In this document: piece after piece, positions 8,401-16,492 of the stretch | Position numbering within the stretch: position 1 is the first letter of the stretch | How the letters are laid out: each line of letters starts with the position of its first letter | DNA from: Indioceanicola profundi | GTDB taxonomy: Bacteria; Pseudomonadota; Alphaproteobacteria; Azospirillales; Azospirillaceae | Direction of reading: 5' to 3' | NCBI RefSeq assembly: GCF_003568845.1 | Contig: NZ_CP030127.1 | Coordinates: 713,501-777,500 of the forward strand | DNA length: 64,000 nt | The notes under the pieces: model-generated | What the model saw: only the letters and a program-made list of their open reading frames with translations | Databases searched by the model: none | What the model was told of the DNA's origin: nothing | Program-made: the position numbers and the translations under genes

Positions 8401-9550
8401 GTGTAAGCGGGTGTAGACGCCGGATAGTGATGTCACCGCCCTGCCGGATAGAAGTGTCACCCTCTTCCTGGGTGCGTGTCCAGGGAGGCGGCGATGGTGC
8501 TCGTGATGATGAGTTCGCGGGAGCTGCGACGAGTGGAGGTGCTGGCCGAGGTGGCCGGTGGACACATGGCGGCAGCGGTGGCAGCAGGCCACCTGGGCGT
8601 CAGCCGCCGCCAGCTGTTCCGGCTGCTGGCGCGGTTCCGGGCCGAAGGCCCGGCCGGTATGGCGTCGCGCCGGCGCGGCCGGCCGAGTAACCGGCGCACG
8701 CCCGCGGCGGTGCGCGACCAAGCCCTAACGCTGGTGCGCGAGCGCTACGCCGACTTCGGCCCGACGCTGGCGGCGGAGAAGCTATTGGCGCTGCACGGCG
8801 TCAAGGTGGGCCGCGAGACCCTGCGGGGCTGGATGGCCGCCGCGGGCCTGTGGACCAGCCGCAAGGCGCACCTCGCCCGGGTGCACCAGCCCAGACCCCG
8901 GCGCGAGCGGCTGGGCGAACTGGTCCAGGTGGATGGCTGCGAGCACCCCTGGCTGGAGGACCGCGGCCCTGCCTGCTCGCTGCTGGTGTTTGTGGACGAC
9001 GCCACCAGCCGGCTCATGCACCTGAAGTTCGTGCCGGCCGAGAGCGCGCTGGCTTACATGCAGGCGACGCGCGACTACGTGGCCGCCTACGGAAAGCCGC
9101 TGGCCCTTTACTCCGACCGCCACGGCATCTTCCGGGTGAACCGTGAGGCCAAGCGTGGCGACGGCATGACCCAGTTCGGGCGGGCGCTGCGGGACCTGGA
9201 CATCCAGATCCTGTGCGCGCCCTCTCCGCAGGCCAAGGGGCGTGTGGAGCGGGCGCACCTCACGCTCCAGGACCGCCTCGTCAAGGAACTGCGCCTGGCC
9301 GGCGCCTGCACCGTGGAGGCGGCGAACTGGCTGCTGCCGGGCTTCGTGGCCGACTATAACAGACGTTTCGCCAAGCCTGCGCGCTGCCCGGACGACGCGC
9401 ACCGCCGCTTGGCGCCCTACGAGAACCTGGATGAGGCGCTGGCCTGGCGCGAGGACCGCACGGTCACCGCCGCGCTGACGTTGCACTACAACCGCATGAT
9501 GCTCATCCTGGACCGCGGCCACCGGGTGGCCCGGGCTATGGCGCGACAAT
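8401..9550 (+). mobile_element. ISNCY-type element, copy 2 (3'-truncated)
   Basis: The left end starts TGTGTAAGCG at about 8401 and carries two ATGTCACC-type boxes (near 8430 and 8455), like copy 1. The right end is missing, because the next IS starts at about 9555-9566. It abuts copy 1 head to tail, but is clearly divergent from it in sequence, so this is not a simple duplication. Confidence 0.6.
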
Positions 9551-9558
9551 CTGAGTGA
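8494..9558 (+). pseudogene. ISNCY family transposase, C-terminally truncated
   Basis: Same family as the gene at 6911: an HTH segment (AGHLGVSRRQLFRLLARF) and a DDE/rve core (VQVDGCEHPWLED, FVDDATSRLMHL, KGRVERAHLTLQDRL). The ATG at 8494 follows AGGGAG at a good distance. Aligned with copy 1, it stops about 85 residues early, right after HYNRMMLIL and a few more residues. There the sequence passes into the end of the next insertion element, so the tail is lost. The catalytic residues are retained, but activity is doubtful. Confidence 0.85.
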
Positions 9559-9565
9559 GAGACGT

Positions 9566-11205
9566 GTTGCCTCATCCGAGAATGCTCCCATGAGCCGCAC
9601 CTGTTGCCTCACGCGGATGCTCCCGGGGGAGCATCCGCGTGAGCGTCTAATTTGTTGCCGCTGCCGAACACCAGTGCATGGGCGTGCTCCATGCGCCAGA
9701 TCTTGAGCCGCCGCTGCAGGGTGCGTATCTGGCCATCGGGGTACCGGCCGGGATGTTCGCCTTGCAGGCGGTCCAGGAACTCGCAGCTGGTTCGCCAGGG
9801 CTCTGCGAGAAACCAGTCGCGCAATTGGCTGTCCACCGCGGCGAATGGGTCAGGGCGTCGGCGACCACGCTTCTGCTTGGCCTTCGGCAGGGCCGTGGGC
9901 CTAACCTCCCCACCCTGCCAAGCCGTGCGCATGCCAGCGAGAAACGCGTCCAGCGGCGGCGGATCCTCCTTGCCTGATGGGGCTGCCGCGACCTTATCGG
10001 CGATGGCGACCAGAGCCGCCTGCCCGGAGCGGATGTCCCGCAGCAGCCGAACCGGATCGAGTGCTTGGACCATCCCCTTCAGTTCGGATTTGGTCTCGGA
10101 CGGTGTCTGCGGATGTGCCTGCAAGCGCTGGCAGGGCGTTGCCGGTGCTTGATGCCGTTTCCGCACCTTCGCTCCGTCACGCTCCTTGCTGACCAGCTTG
10201 AACGAGGGTTGGTAGAAGTTGACGAACCGGCGCACGTCGGCATAGAGCCGGCCCAGGCAGGCAGCGGCCTCAAGCCCTTCCAGGCGCCGGTAGCCCACGA
10301 TGCAGCGGACCACCGCCCCGTTCTTCTGCTCCACCCAGGCTTGGTCGTTCTTGCGGTAAGGGCGGCAGCGGGTGAACTCCACCCCGGCTTCAGCGCACCA
10401 GGCCTGCAGGGTCTCGTTCATGAAGACGCTGTCATTGTCTGTGTCCAGGCCGAGTAGCGGGAACGGCAGCATCTTCACAACCTCGTCCAGCACCTGGGTG
10501 AGCAGGCGCTGCTCACGCACCAGCAGCGGCGCGCACTCCGTCCAGCCGGTGGCGATATCGGTGAGCACCAAGGTCTGCAGATAGCTGCCCTTCGTGGCCG
10601 TCCCGCAATGGAGCACCAGGTCGGCCTCCATGAACCCGGGCGGCGGGTTGTTCCAGTCTTGGTGGGTGCGCACCGGAATGCTGGCCCGCACGGCCGAGGC
10701 GGGTGGCCGCCGACGGGAGCGCCCGGCACTCTCCCGCATGGGCCGCAAGGCACGGTCGATGGAAGCTGAACTCATCGCCAGCAGCTGTTCCTTGACGCCT
10801 GGATCAAGACGGAGGTGGCTATGGCGCTCCATGCCCTCCACCAGCAGCGGCAGCATGGCCTTAAGCCGCTTGCCGCAGACCCGGTCCGATGCCTCCCAGA
10901 TCACAACGAGCGCCTCGCGCGTCGCGTCGGTGTAGGTTCGGCGGGCCGGCCGGACCGTTTCCCTCGGCCCGGGACCAGACCGCAGCAGGCGCATCGCGTG
11001 CTTGCGATGCAGCCCTGTCACGGCCGTGAACTCGTCCAGGATCGCCTTCTTCTCCGCCCGCGTCGACAGACCGTATCGTGCTGCCACCGCCGCCACCAGC
11101 TCATCGCGCGTCGCCATGCTTACCTTCCTCATCGTACCCCCCGGCCCGATCGTCCTGGGGAGCATTCTATGTGAGGCAACGGCCCAGCTTCCGGGAGCAT
11201 TTCTG
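9566..11205 (-). mobile_element. Insertion sequence with iterated GTTGCCTCA...ATGCTCCC ends
   Basis: Both ends carry copies of GTTGCCTCA followed by 5-6 bases and ATGCTCCC. Two direct copies lie on the left (9566-9589 and 9603-9624). An inverted copy lies on the right (11158-11180), with a further inverted half (GGGAGCATTTC) at 11193-11203. They enclose one transposase gene. It interrupts the ISNCY copy 2 transposase at about 9550. I cannot name the IS family with certainty; the transposase is of the rve/integrase-core type. Confidence 0.65.
9609..11117 (-). CDS. rve/integrase-core transposase of an unassigned IS
   Basis: A 502-residue transposase. The N-terminus, with DEFTAVTGLHRKHAMRLLR, looks like a DNA-binding helix-turn-helix. 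The central integrase-type core contains FMEADLVLHCG, LDTDNDSVFMN and YRKNDQAWVEQKNG, giving an Asp-Asp-Glu set. The tail is basic, with a KQKRGRRRPDP patch. The ATG at 11117 follows GAGGAAGG, which is better placed than upstream starts. The stop overlaps the left terminal repeat region. No internal stop is seen, so it may be active. Confidence 0.8.
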   Translation of the reverse strand: MATRDELVAAVAARYGLSTRAEKKAILDEFTAVTGLHRKHAMRLLRSGPGPRETVRPARRTYTDATREALVVIWEASDRVCGKRLKAMLPLLVEGMERHSHLRLDPGVKEQLLAMSSASIDRALRPMRESAGRSRRRPPASAVRASIPVRTHQDWNNPPPGFMEADLVLHCGTATKGSYLQTLVLTDIATGWTECAPLLVREQRLLTQVLDEVVKMLPFPLLGLDTDNDSVFMNETLQAWCAEAGVEFTRCRPYRKNDQAWVEQKNGAVVRCIVGYRRLEGLEAAACLGRLYADVRRFVNFYQPSFKLVSKERDGAKVRKRHQAPATPCQRLQAHPQTPSETKSELKGMVQALDPVRLLRDIRSGQAALVAIADKVAAAPSGKEDPPPLDAFLAGMRTAWQGGEVRPTALPKAKQKRGRRRPDPFAAVDSQLRDWFLAEPWRTSCEFLDRLQGEHPGRYPDGQIRTLQRRLKIWRMEHAHALVFGSGNKLDAHADAPPGASA

Positions 11206-11228
11206 GCGAGGTGTCAGGCGACATGTGA

Positions 11229-12941
11229 AACTGGGCTCTTCCGCAGATTTGGTGATGGACTGGGTCATGCGGCGATGAGCCTATGGCGGAGCAGGCTGAT
11301 GCTGGCGCGGCCGTACATGGCGCGCTTGATCAGCTTCAGCTTGGTGATCTTGCCCTCGACCGGACCCGTGCTCCAGGGCAGTGACAAGGCGGCTTCAACG
11401 GCGGCCCGGTCACGCCGGAGGCCCTCGGCAAAGCCGCCGAGCACTCCCCCGCGCGCATCGGCAAGCCAGGCCGGGAACGCGGCTTTGTCCTTCGCCCGGA
11501 CCATATCCGAGAACCGCCTGGCCAGCGCTGTCGCAGCCGGGATCTCACCCTCACCGGCCAGCACCTCGTCCACATACGCGGCGTCCATCCCGGTCGGCTT
11601 GGAGCTGCCCAGCAGCATGCGGGCGAGTTGGCGGGTGCTGGGCCGGCGCCAAGTCGGCTGTGCTGGAGCGGGAGCATAGGCGGGATCGCCGTTCCGGAGC
11701 CGGGCAACGGTAGCCCGGACCAGAATGACCTTGCCTGGATAGCCCTGCTGCTGGATGTCCCGCCACAGCTGGGTGGCATTGTGGCACCCCTCACCCAGGC
11801 GCTTGCGCAGATAGGGAAGGAACGGGTCAATGATGCTGGCGCGCCCACCCTTCTTCCAGTCGCGTGGGCGGCCCTCGTGCAACCAACGCCGGATCGTGTT
11901 GCGGCTCAGGCCGGTTTCCCGCCGGATGGCCCGCAATCCCATGCCGGCGTGAGCTAGACGGGCCACCTCCTCAAAGCGCTGCACCCGGTCCGCTTGGGCA
12001 GCTCTCTGCCGCAGCTCTGCTTTGGTCGGCACCTTGGGCCCTGGTTCCGGCAGCGCTCCAACGGCTCTGGCCAGAACAGCCTTGGCCGCATCGCGCAGGC
12101 GGGGCCAGTTGCGGTCGAGCACGGTCTGGAATGCATCCGTGCTGTTGCGGAGCAAATGCCAACGGTCGGCAACCTGAATGGCCTCAGGCGCGCCAACTCG
12201 GATGCCCTCGGCATAGGCGTTGGCCCGGTCGCGGGCAACTACCTCCACGCCGGGATGGTCCTTCAGCCAAGCCGCAAAGGTGGCACCCTCGCGGTCAGGC
12301 AGGAGATCCACGACCTTGTGAGTTTCCAGATCGAGCAGGATGGTGCCGTATCGCTGACCGCGGCGCCAGGCGAAGTCGTCCACGCCCAGCAGACGTGGCG
12401 TTTGTGCCAGCGGCACGGCTCTGCGCTGAACGAGACGGAGCAGGCTGTCATCACTGACCGTCATGGCGAGCCGCTGGGACAGGTGGGATCCGGCCGATCC
12501 GCCCAGAGCCAATCCGATCTGGTGAAGAATGCCCGCCATTCTGCCGGTTCGGCGCGCCCAGGCCGGCACCTCTGGCAGGCGCTCGGCAAAGATCCGGCGG
12601 GGGCAACCGCGTCTCGTACAGCGGAACTTGCGTGCTCTCACCACCAACGCCACAGCCCGCCCCTGCCACGGCAAGTCGGCCAGGGTGCGCCGGTAGCGGC
12701 CATGTACATGGCTGCTCCGCTGCTGGCAAATGGGGCAGGTCGCCGTGCCGGGCACCGGCTCGACGATGATGCTGATCTTGGCGGGCTCCGGCACAACCTG
12801 CTCAACCGAGAGGCCAGCCGGAATGAGAGGAAGAATGCGTCTGGGCACAATGCATAACAGGCAACGGGTAGGTTCCCGTTATGTGCGCATCCGCGGCCGG
12901 CCAGCCTAGGGCCATCACCAAATCTGCGGAAGAGCCCAGTT
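11229..12941 (-). mobile_element. ISL3 family element with perfect 30-bp inverted repeats
   Basis: Bases 11229-11258 and 12912-12941 are exact inverted copies of each other (30 of 30), containing GGGCTCTTCCGCAG as in ISL3-family ends. One transposase fills the interior. The 8 bases outside each end (ACATGTGA and CCTGATGT) do not match, so no target duplication remains at these coordinates. The ends and gene look intact. Confidence 0.9.
11265..12848 (-). CDS. ISL3 family transposase
   Basis: A 527-residue ISL3 transposase. It has an N-terminal zinc finger (CPICQQ and RKFRCTRRGCPRRIF, residues about 37-95), then the helix-turn-helix region. The catalytic core shows LGVDDFAWRRGQRYG (first Asp), VARDRANAYAEG (second Asp) and the C-terminal STGPVEGKITKLKLIKR with the Glu, and MYGRASISLLRHR at the end, all family hallmarks. 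A second HTH (GLRAIRRETGLSRNTIRRWL) sits in the middle. Full length, no frameshift, flanked by intact inverted repeats. Confidence 0.93.
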   Translation of the reverse strand: MPRRILPLIPAGLSVEQVVPEPAKISIIVEPVPGTATCPICQQRSSHVHGRYRRTLADLPWQGRAVALVVRARKFRCTRRGCPRRIFAERLPEVPAWARRTGRMAGILHQIGLALGGSAGSHLSQRLAMTVSDDSLLRLVQRRAVPLAQTPRLLGVDDFAWRRGQRYGTILLDLETHKVVDLLPDREGATFAAWLKDHPGVEVVARDRANAYAEGIRVGAPEAIQVADRWHLLRNSTDAFQTVLDRNWPRLRDAAKAVLARAVGALPEPGPKVPTKAELRQRAAQADRVQRFEEVARLAHAGMGLRAIRRETGLSRNTIRRWLHEGRPRDWKKGGRASIIDPFLPYLRKRLGEGCHNATQLWRDIQQQGYPGKVILVRATVARLRNGDPAYAPAPAQPTWRRPSTRQLARMLLGSSKPTGMDAAYVDEVLAGEGEIPAATALARRFSDMVRAKDKAAFPAWLADARGGVLGGFAEGLRRDRAAVEAALSLPWSTGPVEGKITKLKLIKRAMYGRASISLLRHRLIAA

Positions 12942-13419
12942 CCTGATGTCGCTTGATACGAGGCAATGCGGTTCTCACCTTGATTGCCGCGCAGCAGTCA
13001 GCAGCTTCCAGCCGCCGCGCGGGGGCAGTCTGCGGAGCCGGCTGTAAATACCGGCAGGTCTTCACCTCGTGCAAAGCCGGACTGGTATGGTCATGACGGG
13101 CTTCCGACGGCAGGGCACGTGAGGTGAGCACAGCTCTTGCGCCGGTCTGGGGGGCTCGCCGGCCTTATCCGACCGGCGCAGGTTTCTGCGGGCTTCAAGG
13201 CACCAAGGCTGCCGCAGCCCCTCTCCCGCCCCGCGGGCCGGCTCGCCAGCCGTGTCTTTGGTGCAGCATCCCCCGCCAGGGCAGCCTGATGGTGAGGTTG
13301 CTGTGGAATGCAGGTGGTACCCTTGGAGCCGTGTGGAGGTCGGGATGCGCAGAACGGCAATGCGGAAGTCGGCGATCCGCCGCTAGGCGCGGCAAAGACC
13401 CGCGACAACGGATCTGGTC
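12942..13419. other. Gene-free stretch beside ISL3
   Basis: No open frame here has protein-like composition, and no recognisable repeat or RNA was found. It separates the ISL3 right end from the recombinase remnant and may contain further unrecognised debris of the island. Confidence 0.3.
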
Positions 13420-14146
13420 ATGGCGGGCGGCGCGCACGGCCGGGTGGCCCTGCCCGCCAGTTCAGACACCGTGGCGCCGTATCTCGCCAACCGCGCGACG
13501 CGGCTCCGGCCGGCCACCGGCTGGACCGTGCCGCCCCGCTGCTGGTGGAAGCCCGACGCAGTATTCGACGTATGCTGGGCACGCGGCCTCGGCCGAAGGC
13601 AGCCCTGATGCTGGCGGACTGCGGGCCATGCTGGCCACATTGGGCCCGGGTCTGGCGGGGCAGCGCGACCGAGCCCTCCTGCTTATTGGCTTCGTCGGGG
13701 CCTTCCGGCGGTCGGAGTTGGTGGGGCTGGATGTGGAGATTACCAGCGCAGGTCTGCGGCTGCGCCTCCAGCCCGGCAAGGCCGATGCTGGCGGCCCCGG
13801 CAGATGGCAGGAGCGGAGCTGAGAACCGGTCCGCTGTTCCGGCCGGTGGATCGCTGGGGCCGGATCGGCTGCCAGCGCCTGGGGACCGGGTAGTGGCCTT
13901 GGTAGTGAGGCGCACGGCGATTGCGGCCCAGCATGCGGCCGGCGTGCCGGCAAATGTGGCCCAGGCGCCGGCGGCAGATCTGGCCAGCCATTTCCTGCGG
14001 TTGGGCTTTGTGACTGAAGCGGCCTTGGCCGGAGCGATCCCGTGGGAAATCATGCAGTAGACCGGGCACCGGCAGGCCCGCAGCGTGGAAGCCTATGTGC
14101 GCTTGACGGCCGAGGCCGGCTGCAGATCAGCGCCGCGGCTTAAGCT
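13420..14146 (+). pseudogene. Decayed tyrosine recombinase / phage-type integrase
   Basis: Fragments in different frames together follow the tyrosine-recombinase plan. First a core-binding-like piece (SSDTVAPYLANRATRLRPAT), then IRRMLGTRPRPKAAL, then in another frame LLIGFVGAFRRSELVGLDVE with the first catalytic Arg. Later come TGPLFRPVDRWGRIG, then a SHFLRLGFVTEAALAG segment where HxLR is expected (here SHFLR), and TGHRQARSVEAYVR around the second His. A stop (TAG at 14058) and at least two frame changes show it is dead. It may be the former integrase of this island. Confidence 0.7.
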
Positions 14147-14254
14147 CTAGCGGTCCACGCAAGAACAAGTGGTGTTTGGCGGCCAGGCGCCACCGCCCTT
14201 TGCAGCGATATTTGCCTGAACAGGCGGACTTGGCCTTGAAAGCCCTTGTTGTGT

Positions 14255-14289
14255 CAAATGACATTGATTACGTATATGCATGTCATTTG
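14255..14289 (+). promoter_or_regulatory. Palindromic operator upstream of the Xre-RES module
   Basis: CAAATGACAT (14255-14264) and ATGTCATTTG (14280-14289) form a perfect 10-bp inverted repeat with a 15-bp spacer. The far arm ends 17 bases before the antitoxin start. Antitoxins of this class usually repress their own promoter by binding such palindromes. Autoregulation here is inferred from position and symmetry. Confidence 0.65.
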
Positions 14290-14306
14290 GTGGGGAGAGG
14301 GCGGTT

Positions 14307-14717
14307 ATGCCACAGCTGCTGAGGACCACGGTCGAAGATCCGGCGACTGTTGACGTCACGCCGGCAGAGGCCGCCGCCATGATGCGCGCAGTCTTCAACC
14401 TCTTCGTCCGCTGGGGCGTGAATGATACCCAGGCCCGCATATTGCTGGGCCAGCCGAGCCCGTCCACCTTCTACCGCTGGAAGCGCGGCGACATCAGCAG
14501 CGTGCCCCGGGACACCGCCTGGCGTCTCGGCGACCTCATGGGCATTCACAAGGCCCTGCGATACATGTTTGCCGAGCCGGTGCGGGCCTATGACTGGATC
14601 AAGAAGCCCAACGCGGCATTTGCCGGCAAGTCGGCCCTCGACCGCATGCTCGCCGGTGCGCCGAGCGATATCACGGCCGTGCGCGCCTATCTCGACGCGG
14701 AGCGCAGCGGATGGTAG
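14307..14717 (+). CDS. Antitoxin of Xre/MbcA/ParS type (DUF2384)
   Basis: A 136-residue antitoxin. The N-terminal part carries an Xre-like HTH: MMRAVFNLFVRWGVNDTQAR, then ILLGQPSPSTFYRWKRG, where the recognition helix would lie. The C-terminal part has the DUF2384 toxin-binding pattern (GIHKALRYMFAEP, YDWIKKPNAAFAGKSALDRMLAG). The ATG at 14307 follows GGGGAGAGG at a good distance; an in-frame ATG at 14280 falls inside the operator and is less likely. The stop TAG (14715-14717) overlaps the toxin start ATG (14711), so translation is coupled. It should neutralise the RES toxin and repress the operon. Confidence 0.88.
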   Translation: MPQLLRTTVEDPATVDVTPAEAAAMMRAVFNLFVRWGVNDTQARILLGQPSPSTFYRWKRGDISSVPRDTAWRLGDLMGIHKALRYMFAEPVRAYDWIKKPNAAFAGKSALDRMLAGAPSDITAVRAYLDAERSGW

Positions 14718-15409
14718 CGCCGCCAACCGAGAACATCGATTGGCGCCCCGCTTACCGCATCATCCGCACCATCTACCCGCCGGTGTTCCTGTTCGAGGAC
14801 ATCGCGGATCCGGCCGACTGGGATCTGATCGCCAGCGCCGAAGCCAAGACCAACCCGCGGGTCCGGGACCAGGTCGGCAATCTGAGCCTTGTGCCGGCGG
14901 ACAAGCGGCTGTCCGGCCCCACCGCCAGCCTTGCCATGGGGGCGTTCACGCATGCCTCTCCGGACCGGCCCGGCCGGTTTTCCGACGGCTCCTACGGGAT
15001 CTGGTACTGCGGGGACAGGTTCGAGGTGGCGCTCATGGAAACCGTGCACCACCATGAACGCTTCATGCGGCGGACACATGAACCGGCCGGCAGCAGCCAG
15101 TTCAGGGAGCTGAACGCCCGGGTGGCGTGCGCGCTGCACAGCATCCGCGGCGGCGGGTTCGACGCCTGCCTCGACCCGGACAGCTGGGCGGCAGGCCAGG
15201 CGCTCGGGGCCAGCCTGCGGGCATCCGGAGGCAATGGTATTCTCTACCCCAGCGTCCGATATCCGGCCGGCAATGCGGCGGCGCTGTTCTGGCCGAACCT
15301 TATCAGCCTGCCCATCACCCAGGCCCGGACCCTCTATTATCATTGGGATGGCGCCCGGGTCAGCCGGTACTTCATCGCTGGCGGCGCGAACTGGTATGGG
15401 CTTCCCTGA
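14711..15409 (+). CDS. RES-domain toxin (NAD+-degrading type)
   Basis: A 232-residue RES-family toxin. Characterised relatives degrade NAD+ by phosphorolysis or hydrolysis. Visible family features are the early Arg in RIIRTIYPP, the segment SDGSYGIWYCGDRFEVALMET with the Tyr and Glu positions of the active site, and the late ASGGNGILYPSVRYPAGNAAALFWP with the Arg/Ser/Gly signature that names the fold. Length is typical. It overlaps the antitoxin gene by 7 bases. In this IS-rich island it probably acts as a stability module. Confidence 0.88.
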   Translation: MVAPPTENIDWRPAYRIIRTIYPPVFLFEDIADPADWDLIASAEAKTNPRVRDQVGNLSLVPADKRLSGPTASLAMGAFTHASPDRPGRFSDGSYGIWYCGDRFEVALMETVHHHERFMRRTHEPAGSSQFRELNARVACALHSIRGGGFDACLDPDSWAAGQALGASLRASGGNGILYPSVRYPAGNAAALFWPNLISLPITQARTLYYHWDGARVSRYFIAGGANWYGLP

Positions 15410-15689
15410 GCCCGGCTCCGCTGGGCCGCCCCGGGCGGCGGCGTGGACCAACTCGTCGCTCCGCGACGACCGGCTGCCATATCATCCCTGGGCGCCGGCA
15501 TCGCGCAGCTGCACGGGGGCATGCCCACGGCGGCGGTTCAGAAATCGCCAGCGCGCCCACGCGGCCAGTAGACTCAGGACGCCCGGGCAGGCGGAGGAGA
15601 ACTTGGTGCTTTGGACAGATTGGCGGCGTGGCGACACTATCGCCGGGGGATGGTCAGGCCGCCAATGATGCTGTGAGAACCCTCCTGTC
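15410..15689. other. Gap between RES toxin gene and IS3 remnant
   Basis: No supported gene, RNA or clear repeat. Possible frames on either strand have low-complexity, shadow-like composition. Confidence 0.3.
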
Positions 15690-15719
15690 CCGGGCCTCCC
15701 CCGGACAGGATCGACTGAC

Positions 15720-15950
15720 ACAGTTTGTTGGGGGGCATCCAGCCAAGGCGGAATCCGGCCAAGCTGTGTTGTAGGCCCTGGTCCGCCGGGAGAGGCCGTA
15801 GCGCACCTCCGATCCGGTGTCGAATGCATGCGGGTAGATGCACGCGGACTTGAGCTATCGCCAGAGCCGCTCGATGAACACGCAATATATCCAGCGTCCC
15901 CGCCCGTCCATCCAGATCCGCACGCCTGCACCCCTTCGCACCGTGGCGAA
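15720..15950 (-). pseudogene. IS3 OrfB C-terminal remnant
   Basis: Translates as GVRIWMDGRGRWIYCVFIERLWR, a TAG stop, then LKSACIYPHAFDTGSEVRYGL and RAYNTAWPDSALAGCPPTN. This follows the C-terminal third of IS3-family OrfB, where SMDGKGRWLDNVFVERLWRSVK and a YN-RRPH motif are usual. RRPH is not retained. The in-frame stop and the missing upstream core show it is nonfunctional. Confidence 0.7.
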
Positions 15951-16189
15951 GCGGCGGCTGGTGAGCTGGCTGCCCTGTCGTGCCATCCGCCGCGCACCCG
16001 CTATCGCCCGACCGCACAGCCCTATTAGCGGAGATGGCGGGCCATCCGCCGCGCCCGGAGAACGGTCCCTCCAGGACCGCTTCGTCGATCAGCCGCTTCC
16101 GCTCCCGAATCCGCGGGCTCTCGCTAGCAGGCCTCTGTGCTGAGGCTTATCATCTTCCGCCTTTGCTCGATGCGCACCGACCGAAAGCC

Positions 16190-16447
16190 TTAGACAAAAA
16201 CCAGCTGGCCGATTTTGGCGTGCAACCGGTTCAATTCCGCCTCGCTCGTCTCCTGGGTCACCTCCATCTTGCCGTTGAAGCTGGCCGCCATGCCCTCTCG
16301 TGCTTGCTGTTTCCAGGCTGCCGCCAGTGGCTGATGCATACCGAGGTTCGAGGTCAGTTCCGCCAGGGTCAGTTCACTCTTGGCCGCGTTCAGCGCCACC
16401 TTTCCATTGTGACGTCCGCCCAATACCGCTTGCGTTGCCACGCCCAT
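16190..16447 (-). pseudogene. IS3 OrfA-like (HTH, transposase_8) remnant
   Basis: An 85-residue frame with KVALNAAKSELTLAELTSN, then LGMHQPLAAAWKQQAREGM and ending ELNRLHAKIGQLVFV. These match the HTH and leucine-zipper segments of IS3 OrfA, where KVALEAIKGEKTLAELA and LYAKIGQLKVE are typical. The usual N-terminal lead is degraded. It precedes OrfB scraps in the same orientation. Confidence 0.65.
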
Positions 16448-16492
16448 TCTCCCAGGCCTCTTCTCAACTCCCGGACCAGCTGATTACCCAGT

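Larger units (their letters stand above)
15690..16447 (-). mobile_element. IS3-family element remnant
   Basis: Minus-strand reading gives an OrfA (16190-16447), then scraps of an OrfB. Near 16040-16110 is ERKRLIDEAVLEGPFSGRG, the start-of-core pattern. At 15720-15950 is IWMDGRGRWIYCVFIERLWR, a stop, then LKSACIYPHAFD and on to the C-terminus. The middle of OrfB, including most of the DDE core, is deleted. Terminal repeats were not found. It is an old, dead copy. Confidence 0.7.
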
